A stretch of 10,097 bases of DNA from Saccoglossus kowalevskii. Its lineage: Eukaryota; Hemichordata; Enteropneusta; Harrimaniidae. A program made the translations under genes and the position numbers. The stretch is taken from contig NW_003122935.1 of the NCBI RefSeq assembly GCF_000003605.2, positions 1 through 10,097 of the forward strand, in the 5' to 3' direction. Positions within the stretch are counted from its first letter, which is position 1. Every line of letters starts with the position of its first letter. The notes under the pieces were generated by a model that did not search any database, had not been told where the DNA came from, and was given only the letters and a program-made list of their open reading frames with translations. Positions 1 through 6,811 of this stretch are shown one piece after another.

Positions 1-465
1 TATCATACTTATTAGAGGCTAATATTTGTGTGCATTGATTTGTGTCATGTTGTAGAACCAATAACCCATCTCTTATCATACTTATTAGAGGCTAATATTT
101 GTGTGCATTGATTTGTGCCATGTTGTAGAACCAATAACCCATCTTTTATCATACTTATTAGAGGCTAATATTTGTGTGCATTGATTTGTGCCATGTTGTA
201 GAACCAATAACCCATCTCTTATCACACTTATTAGAGGCTAATACAATGTATTTGTGTGCATTGATTTGTGCCATGTTGTAAAACCAATAACCCATCTCTT
301 ATCATACTTATTAGAGGCTAATACAATGTATTTGTGTGCATTGATTTGTGCCATGTTGTAAAACCAATAACCCATCTCTTATCACACTTATTAGAGGCTA
401 ATACAATGTATTTGTGTGCATTGATTTGTGCCATGTTGTAAAACCAATAACCCATCTCTTATCAT
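1..465. repeat. Intronic minisatellite, six units of 73/80 bp plus a partial unit
   Basis: Six contiguous head-to-tail copies start at 1, 74, 147, 220, 300 and 380, with a 6-bp remnant of a seventh to 465. Copies 1-3 are 73 bp and copies 4-6 are 80 bp, because copies 4-6 carry an extra CAATGTA after GGCTAATA. Copies 1-3 also read TTGTAGAACC where 4-6 read TTGTAAAACC, so the array consists of two homogenised blocks. Copies 4 and 6 appear identical, and copy 5 differs only by CATACTT for CACACTT. The array reaches position 1 and probably continues outside. It lies in the intron after the HCEKQ exon and has no coding potential that I can support. Confidence 0.97.
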
Positions 466-574
466 TCAGTTATCTAAACAGAAAATAACATGAATTAACC
501 ATTTGAACATAATAAATAAATCACAAACCAAGATGCACATTAAAATGTACACGATGAAGTGGAGATGTGCTTAC
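466..574. other. Unique intron sequence between minisatellite and exon donor
   Basis: AT-rich single-copy intron DNA containing the minus-strand 5' splice site GTAAGC at 574-569. Nothing else is recognisable. Confidence 0.8.
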
Positions 575-691
575 CTTGTCAAGTTGTTCTATCATGATAT
601 CTTTCTTTCTATCAGTAGACACAGCCACTGCTAACTGCTGTTGTGATTCTAATAATTTACTTTGAAGCTGCTGAATTTGCTTTTCACAGTG
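575..691 (-). CDS. CNTROB: Centrobin coding exon 6 (conserved start of coiled coil, 39 codons)
   Basis: The acceptor AATTGACAG has its AG at 693-692. The donor is GACAAG|GTAAGC with GT at 574-573. The exon has phase 0 at both ends and exactly 39 codons, residues 484-522: HCEKQIQQLQSKLLES, then QQQLAVAVSTDRKKDIMIEQLDK across the rest. This is the most conserved part of the gene here. It differs from recalled human centrobin at only about a quarter of positions and has no gap. The residues form continuous amphipathic helix, so this is parallel coiled coil. The 574 bases to the window edge contain no further coding exon. Confidence 0.96.
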
Positions 692-3600
692 CTGTCAATT
701 ATTGTAAAACACAGAGAAATGTCATGAGAATGAGAGCAAACAGATTAAGGGTCAGTGTGCCATACATGCTATGTTTACACAACAGCATTTTATCAGAGCC
801 CCATGATTTGAGCCAGCAAAAATGGCCATGAATACGTAATTGACTCAAGCCGGCTCAAGCCAAGTTTTGCTCTAATAAACCTGCAGGGTTAAACTCTGAT
901 AGGATTAGGCTCTGACATGGCTCTGACCGTTTGAACGCAATGGTCCCATTGATCGGACCAAAATCACGCCCTCAATCGTCTTCGTATTTCAATTATGGTG
1001 AAGACAACATCAATTGTAATTTCAAAGAGGTACAAGTCTTAATATCTATTTGGCAGAGTAACGAAATACTGTGATGATTGATAGCTCAATGGGAAACAGG
1101 AAAATGATGTATGAAAAATTATGTAACAAAACTTGAAAGAATGGCTGAACAGATCCAATGGAAATTGAAGATTCTTAATTTGTTAAGACATCAAAGATAA
1201 AAATCGTAGAAGTGGTCACGGAACGGCGACATGTTTCTTCTAGGTTCAGGTTAACAATTGTTACACAAATCACAACAGTTAAACAATTAAAAGACGGTAA
1301 ATTGTCATGATAATAACTTAAGCGAATTGGCTGTAACACATCTAAGCGTATATTAGTTGCTGCGTATCCTGTTTATTCGAGATACCTACACCAGTGCATT
1401 GTCTCAGACTCATGACTGTTTCTTTTTTCTCTCAGCTCAACAGGATAATACTCTGACATGCATTATGCAATATAAAAAAACAGAATTGTTTTCATACTAA
1501 ATAATTGAGACGCTGTTTCGTTCGGCTCTGAAACAACTTGATTGACTTAGGGCGGATCTTGGCTCTCATTTGGCCCGACCTGGTAAAAGCATTAGAGATA
1601 ATCTCCTCTTAATCAGTGGGAGGAGCAGTAGTTCGGCTCAGCGTAGCAATTAACAATTAAATATGGGTAAAGATTTTATGTATAATTTTTCTCAAAATAA
1701 TTGATAATAATTCAGCAACATACATTGTACATGTATACAAAATTTTTGAACCAACCTTTCTTCTGTATTTTTCTCTTTCCACACTTTCCCTGAGTAGTTG
1801 ATTTTCAGTATATAGTGTAGTATCTGTCACTTTAGATGACACAGTGGCAGCAGCTGAACTAGAATGGTTACACAGCTGGGAGGAGAGACTTAATCCACTG
1901 TCATAACCAATATTACGGACAGGGGAAATATCTTGATATGGCATAGCACTAAAACATAAATAGAAAACCAATCAATATGTAACACGTAAAATTTAAAAAC
2001 ATGTATCGTATTTGCTTTATTGGAAGTGCTTAATGGTATGTAAATAAAACACAAAAAGATCAGTATGATGTACTGTGATTAAAACAAAAATAAAGCAGAG
2101 AAAGTAAAAGTCAAACTAGTGTTCTTTACATGTATGCTTTATGTCTGAGCATAACCTTAGTAAAAGTATTGGTTTATCCACAGTCCCTATAGAGTCCTTA
2201 TAGAAGGACTGTGGCCTACCAAAGATTGTAGTACTTATTACCGGTACATACAATATGTTTTGTATTGTATTTTCAACAATTTCATTGGTTTTTAGGTTCA
2301 CAGATTCGGTAGCAAAACAATGAGTTCTATTGTTATTGTTCATGTCATGTCCAGTTAGATTTAATTTAGTGAATTTTAGTTGTCAGCGAAAATAGCAAAA
2401 TTAAAAAACCAAAGAACAATTAATGCATTTACAGTAATACCCTGCACAATTGTCTATGGTGTTATTTACATAGCGTAGTTTTTATGCAAAGAATAATTTC
2501 CCTCATTTTTGTTTATCCAATAGAACCTTTCTATGCATCCACTGCATTCTGTGATGGCACTGGTTAGAAATATGTTTGACTGACACGCACAGGATAAGAT
2601 CTTTATAACATACCTCTGCACTGTACATAGACATCAAAGTAGCATAATTTATGGCACTTTACACATGGTATTGATAAAGTGGGTGTGAATTACTTACGTG
2701 ATCAGAACGTCAGTTTTCACACTATCAAATGAGTCTTCTTTATGATGACTTGGGTCCATGATCTGACTAGCTGACATCAAATCATGTACACTGTCGGAGG
2801 TATGATCAAAATTGTCTCGATCTGTTAAAACATATTTAAGTGCGATGCATTTCATTACGAGAATCATAATATGAATTACATTGTACAAGCTCTCATATGT
2901 ATGTCATTGGATGATGGAATGTTCATAGTATAATACACAAGTTCACAGAGACGACTATGGATTGTTGTTTCAATGATGAACATTGAGCAAAGCATCTCCA
3001 GTTATATGGTCCTCCTCTGTCTTTGACCCAAGACCTGACTGGCTGAATTTCTTTGAGTTTAACAACTGCAGCCATCATTAAAATACCATAGTCCAGAAAG
3101 GAAAATTTTATGAAAAGCATTGTCTTCGTTTGAAACTGAACATAATTTTTTAGTATTTTTATTGGTGATTAATTAATAAACAGTTAAAAAAATCTTTGCA
3201 AAAAAAAGCAGCAGCTTAGTGTATATAATTTCAGTAAGGATAATTATTGAGAAAGTTGGACATAAATCGCATGACATAGTTCATTGGTCTATTATGTAAA
3301 ATCATGAAGCTATTATTTCATGGCATTATGTAATAGCATTCTTTTGTGCGTTAAAGTGATGTATTTTGAGAAACTTAAATATTTTTCAAAAATCATTATT
3401 TTTAGGACAATTCCATAGAGCACAAAGAAAAATTGCATTTTTTGACATCATTAAAATCCAGGTATTTTAAAATAATTGAGGACATTAAAAAGTACCCCAT
3501 CATTCATATATATATAATTTTTTCAGCCTATGTCACCTGCCTACAATTTGATATATTGCATTTCTCTGCCATAGGAACCTATGGTAAAAGCATTATATAT

Positions 3601-6600
3601 GTAATACATGTACTGCCACTAAAATACAACCCTCATTTTCCTGAAAATTAAGCTAGTGTCTCAACTTTGTCAATATCCTTATATTGCTTGAAAATACAAT
3701 TTATTGAAAAATGAATAAATTCTGGGTATTTGCATTTATGAGTAGGCTTCCACCTTAAAACTACCAGTATTTAAATCAAGGGATTTGATATCTGACATAC
3801 AGTACTATACCGTACTAGTGTGAACACATGAGATAAAGTAAAAATGTTATACAAAGCTTTAAGTGAATTCCCTTTCTCACCTGGAACAGATTCTTTTCCT
3901 AGTTTCAACATACTACTCAGATGATTCCTAACATTTTCCATGTCCTTGATATCACTGGAACTAACTGCAGCATAGTCCTGTGTGAAGGTAAAATTAAAGT
4001 AACTATCTTGACTAGGTTGTGCTGGGGTCTCAGAAACATTGCTTTGTGTTATGACCAATCAGCTAAATAAGACAATATGTTGAACATGTACGTGTTCATT
4101 ATTATTGTACCGGTTAATCAAGAATGGTTATGACCAACATAATTTTTATTATTTTGTTATTCTTTGTAATGCATTTTGCCTATTTTCCAAACCAAAATGG
4201 CTTCCAAAGTAGAGTTTCGCAGAGGGTCATATTACAGGGCATAAACTTCATGAAGTCATCAAAAGCAATTGCCATGATATTTTGGAATATACATGTATAT
4301 TTTTATAGTGAAAGGTATTCCATCAAATAAATGACAAAATATAAATTGGGGGTACCAGAACTCATTTTGCAATTTCCCTATTGTGCACCACAGGAATAAA
4401 AAAGTGTTGTTTTATAGGAGTATTCAGCTTAATGAGGTAGCAATTTATACCAACTTGGGGATATATCATGTAAATTTATAGCCAGGATTTGCAAATATTG
4501 TGGAAAAAATATAAAACACCCTATTTCACTGCTTTTCAAAATATCTGAATGTTATTTGGTTTCCCATTTGATTGTGTGTTCAAATTTCTTTTGCTAAAAC
4601 ATGGATTCACAAAGATAGGAGTATTCAGCTTAATGAGGTAGCAATTTATACCAACTTGGGGATATATCATGTAAATTTATAGCCAGGATTTGCAAATATT
4701 GTGGAAAAAATATAAAACACCCTATTTCACTGCTTTTCAAAATATCTGAATGTTATTTGGTTTCCCATTTGATTGTGTGTTCAAATTTCTTTTGCTAAAA
4801 CATGGATTCACAAAGATTCACTTCTGGTACAAACTACTGTGAGCCAGTTATTCATTCAAAATAACGCATAATTCCGGCAAATCCTGTTTTTTTTTTCTCG
4901 AAATGCTTGCAAATTCAGACCATAAATATTTTAATTTACATGTATATAAGTTATTTCAAAATATAGCTTTCTGAATGTGCTCTGAGTGCATTCTTAAAAT
5001 CAACAAACCATTTTGTCTAAATATTTGACCCACAAGCATTATTTGGCATACTTTTAGTGATACATGTACGGTATGTACAAAATACAACTCTGATTATTAT
5101 CATTTGTCGAAAAGGAAGAAAAACGTTCTATAAATATGAATATTTTTGAATTTCAACAATGTGAAATGTGTGTTGAGAAAACAGAACATTAGATTATTAC
5201 CTGATGATAATCTACGATAACATCTCTCAGTATAGAAATATAAATGATAAATCATAATAAATAACCCTACCTTTATTAAGCCATCCATCATCTGAGTATG
5301 AATGCAATAATACAATATAGATATAAAACATAATACTTATTAGAATAGGCACGCAACAACATTTTATCAGAGCCCAACAGTGCGGGACATCAAAAGTGAT
5401 AATGTAAACATGTTTAGCTCCAACAAACCTTGACGCTATACCAGCTTGCTTCTACAACAAATGAGCCGAACTTCAAACCATGTAATTGTTTGACCACAAG
5501 CATAAATACAAAACAGATAATCTCCTGTTATTTTGTGAGAGAAACAATAGTTTGGCTCTGATAAAATGTGTGTAAACCTAGAAGTAATGAACAATTTGTA
5601 TGACTTTATACAAATATACAATATACATGTACATTCACATTTGGCAAGTAACATTGACATATGGAAGTCACCTGATACTACAAGACAACTGATACATTTC
5701 TATACAATGTAAATGTATCTGCATATAAGTGATACAGTAAATAATGATTGAATTATATAACTATCTCACCTTTGTACTGTTGTCTTGATTACTGGTTTTA
5801 TAGTCAGTGCCAAGTGAAGACAAAACGGCAGATCCCATATTATTCAAACTTGGCAAGCTACCTGAAAGGCCATACATGTATCGAGGTCTATGCGTTGATG
5901 ATTTACAACTTGCGTATTTCTCTCGCCATGAACTTGGACGGAACTCTTTTGGAGCAGGTTCAAGCTGATTGCTGTCTTTTATAGAGGTGTCACTCGGCTT
6001 CTGAGGAGAGTTCTTTGTTTCACTTAATCTAGGTGGTGGTAAACCACTTTTTATTCTGGGAGATGGAGTATGGCGAACAGTTGATACAGTTTTGTCGCTA
6101 GATACATCAGACTCTAATACTTTCTTGGCATGTTTCAGCTTTTCCGGACTTCTAATATCTTCCTTGCCAAAATTCTTTCCTTGGAACGAATGTTCAATAA
6201 CATCTGTTTTTTCATTAGGATCCAATCCTAGACTTGACCCTGATGTTAGAAACACCCCATGGCTTTGAGTAAAAAGTTGCCTACTAACTGGAGACCGTTC
6301 TTTAGAGCTTTCACTCATGGTATCCCCAATGTCATCACTCAGGCCAACTGTCGTCAGAGAAGTTAATGACTTTGCTTTTCTTGAATCTTCCAACTCTTTA
6401 CTTTCTTGTAAAGAGGCCATCAGTCTATGTGTGATATCACTAGCAAGATCTCTACAAAATGGAGTAGAAGGTAATGACTTTGCATACTTGTTATCAATAC
6501 CTGACACAGGGTAATCTTTAGGGGAGGAATGTCGATGTTTTGATGACAAGGATGAACTTGAAGTTCCTGACTTCATTGTATCATGCATCTCAAAGCTAGG

Positions 6601-6804
6601 ACTCCTTCCACCAGTACCCACATAGTCTGACTTCTGAGACCAACTTCTGCGACTATCCAAAATTGGTGATGGACTTCCTTTTTCCAGGTGATTCAGTTTG
6701 AGAGGACTTGAATCTCTGGATTTCTCGGGTGAACTTGTCAAACTACTGATGAGTGGCTCAATACCACTCAACAATTCATCTGTATCAATGCTAGAGCTGG
6801 TCAT
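575..6804 (-). CDS. CNTROB: Centrobin orthologue, N-terminal 522 residues, five coding exons (3'-incomplete in window)
   Basis: The spliced CDS joins 6804-5770, 3977-3881, 2821-2698, 1948-1756 and 691-575: 1566 nt, 522 codons with no stop. All junctions are GT-AG and in phase. Residues 1-345 are a low-complexity Ser/Pro-rich region. Four blocks follow the order of human centrobin (recalled, not searched): DMENVRNHLSSML (about 357-369), KEDSFDS (about 404-410), AMPYQDISP (420-428) and RRKHCEKQIQQLQ onward (481-522). The last block opens the coiled coil and is near-identical to the vertebrate sequence. Known family role: a daughter-centriole protein that binds tubulin and is needed for centriole duplication and elongation, regulated by NEK2 and PLK1 phosphorylation. 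Human centrobin is about 900 residues and reaches the equivalent point near residue 240, so this N-terminus is about twice as long. The rest of the coiled coil and the C-terminus lie beyond position 1. The identity is very secure; the isoform structure is less so. Confidence 0.93.
692..1755 (-). other. Centrobin intron (1064 bp) hosting a long degraded inverted-repeat element
   Basis: The intron is bounded by GT (1755-1754) and AG (693-692) on the minus strand. Most of it, about 772-1645, is the element listed separately. The rest is AT-rich with no coding frame of note. The plus-strand open frame starting inside the HCEKQ exon is an antisense shadow. Confidence 0.85.
772..1645. mobile_element. 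Long, degraded relative of the 5351-5577 MITE-like element
   Basis: The left end TTTACACAACAG followed by CATTTTATCAGAGCC (786-800) is the same terminal sequence as the short element at 5360-5374. Near the right end, GATAATCTCCT (1597-1607) and TTCGGCTC (1632-1639) match GATAATCTCCT (5516-5526) and TTTGGCTC (5551-5558), with the same 38-bp spacing. Between the ends lie several GGCTCTGA or AAGCCGGCTC motifs (for example 861-868, 912-919, 1524-1531) and about 640 bp absent from the short copy. No transposase frame is visible, so it is non-autonomous or decayed. The right terminus beyond GGCTC is diverged, so the outer boundary is approximate. Confidence 0.55.
1756..1948 (-). CDS. CNTROB: Centrobin coding exon 5 (QDISP motif to coiled-coil start)
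   Basis: The acceptor TATGTTTTAG has its AG at 1950-1949. The donor is AAAG|GTTGGT with GT at 1755-1754, acceptable but off-consensus at +3 to +6. The exon supplies the last base of Thr419 and encodes residues 420-483. AMPYQDISPVRN aligns with human RPLQDLSPSSS. A Ser/Ala-rich linker follows (SSSAAATVSSK). From about residue 466 the sequence becomes charged and heptad-like (YTENQLLRESVEREKYRRK), which is the entry into the family coiled coil and matches human LRDALDSEHTRRK at the end of this segment. Outgoing phase 0. Confidence 0.93.
1949..2697 (-). other. Centrobin intron (749 bp), no further gene seen
   Basis: GT at 2697-2696 and AG at 1950-1949 on the minus strand. It contains a perfect inverted repeat at 2178-2214. 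A 75-codon minus frame at 2116-2343 has no recognisable similarity and no exon-like boundaries in the gene's phase, so I treat it as chance. Confidence 0.8.
2178..2214. repeat. Inverted repeat, 9-bp perfect arms
   Basis: CCACAGTCC (2178-2186) and GGACTGTGG (2206-2214) are perfect reverse complements around a 19-base spacer. The spacer itself holds a near-repeat, CTATAGAGTCC then TTATAGAAGG. It could be a transposon-end remnant or a chance hairpin within the intron. Confidence 0.75.
2698..2821 (-). CDS. CNTROB: Centrobin coding exon 4 (acidic DSFDS region)
   Basis: The acceptor TTTTAACAG has its AG at 2823-2822. The donor is AC|GTAAGT with GT at 2697-2696, an excellent consensus. The exon completes Asp378 from the previous exon (incoming phase 1), encodes residues 378-418 and leaves two bases of Thr419. 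It carries RDNFDHTSDSVHDLMS and then KEDSFDSVKTDVLI. The latter matches the human stretch around EEDSFDSDSTATLLNT, including the spacing to the QD[LI]SP motif at the start of the next exon. The region is acidic and probably disordered. Confidence 0.92.
2822..3880 (-). other. Centrobin intron (1059 bp), no further gene seen
   Basis: GT at 3880-3879 and AG at 2823-2822 on the minus strand. The interior is AT-rich. It has a short perfect inverted repeat, CCATAGG-AA-CCTATGG, at 3569-3584. A 65-codon minus frame at 2923-3120 is the most protein-like open stretch but is unassigned (see findings). Confidence 0.8.
3881..3977 (-). CDS. CNTROB: Centrobin coding exon 3 (32 codons plus 1 nt)
   Basis: The exon encodes residues 346-377, DYAAVSSSDIKDMENVRNHL and on to KESVP. 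The chosen acceptor follows a pyrimidine-rich run (TTTTACCTTCACACAG, AG at 3979-3978). The donor is CCAG|GTGAGA, last exon base 3881, phase 1. The DMENVRNHLSSML block aligns with EMESVRGQLQTML of human centrobin, just before the acidic DSFDS region. A second in-phase acceptor exists upstream (AG at 4030-4029). It would add 17 residues, TPAQPSQDSYFNFTFTQ, but has a poorer pyrimidine tract, so the exon start is less certain than its end. Confidence 0.88.
4414..4815. repeat. Perfect 201-bp tandem duplication (two copies)
   Basis: 4414-4614 and 4615-4815 are identical base for base by eye. Each begins ATAGGAGTATTCAGC and ends CATGGATTCACAAAG, with no spacer. The unit is AT-rich and noncoding. Identity across 201 bases in intron sequence implies a very recent event, active homogenisation or an assembly duplication. 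Confidence 0.95.
5351..5577. mobile_element. MITE-like element with terminal inverted repeats (about 227 bp)
   Basis: CATTTTATCAGAGCC (5360-5374) and GGCTCTGATAAAATG (5554-5568) are perfect 15-bp inverted repeats. Similarity extends outward: TTGTTGCGT (left end, reverse-complemented) and TGTGTAAAC (right end) resemble the CTGTTGTGTAAAC flank of the related copy at 772-785, allowing a 4-base indel. The true inverted repeat is therefore probably about 25 bp. The interior is noncoding, AT-rich and too short for a transposase. I could not settle a target-site duplication, so the superfamily is unassigned. Confidence 0.65.
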
Positions 6805-6811
6805 TTTATAT
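5770..6811 (-). CDS. CNTROB: Centrobin exon with start codon; Ser/Pro-rich disordered N-terminus (345 codons)
   Basis: The acceptor TTATTGCAG ends at 6812. Seven untranslated bases (ATATAAA) precede the ATG at 6804-6802, which has A at -3. The donor is AAG|GTGAGA, with the last exon base at 5770, phase 0. The start MTSSSIDTDELLSGIEPL resembles the human start (MATSAD... AEDLLSD), which supports this ATG, although no in-frame stop separates it from the acceptor. Residues 122-147 (SDITHRLMASLQESKELED and following) form a charged, probably helical block resembling human centrobin near residues 32-57. I count 12 Ser/Thr-Pro pairs (Ser25, 33, 44, 46, 68, 94, Thr114, Ser171, 219, Thr246, Ser248, 266), candidate sites for proline-directed kinases. 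A basic stretch with SSWREKYASCK lies near 291-301. No transmembrane segment or signal peptide is visible. Short plus-strand open frames here are antisense shadows. Confidence 0.93.

Larger units (their letters stand above)
3978..5769 (-). other. Centrobin intron (1792 bp) with tandem duplication and MITE-like element
   Basis: GT at 5769-5768 and AG at 3979-3978 on the minus strand. It holds the perfect duplication at 4414-4815 and the inverted-repeat element at 5351-5577. The hydrophobic plus-strand frame at 4124-4330 and the minus frames at 5100-5660 look like products of AT-rich sequence. I see no further exon needed to join the flanking exons, both phase 0, though a small in-phase exon cannot be excluded. 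Confidence 0.8.

Noticed and set aside
1-465. Regular repeats reminiscent of a CRISPR array
   Set aside because: The 73-80 bp units abut with no unique spacers, and the surrounding DNA is an animal gene with spliceosomal introns.
643-831. Plus-strand open frame of 62 codons
   Set aside because: It runs antisense across the conserved centrobin exon and into the intron element. No similarity and no conserved character.
2116-2343. Minus-strand 75-codon frame in an intron
   Set aside because: It covers the inverted repeat at 2178-2214, shows no family resemblance, and the flanking exons already join in phase and match human centrobin without it.
4124-4330. Plus-strand frame with a hydrophobic start (MVMTNIIFIILLFFVMHF)
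   Set aside because: Hydrophobic runs are expected from T-rich DNA. It lies in an intron with no promoter, splice or homology support.
5748-5984. Plus-strand open frame antisense to the large exon
   Set aside because: Shadow of the centrobin reading frame, which has splice, phase and homology support on the other strand. The same applies to 6317-6514.
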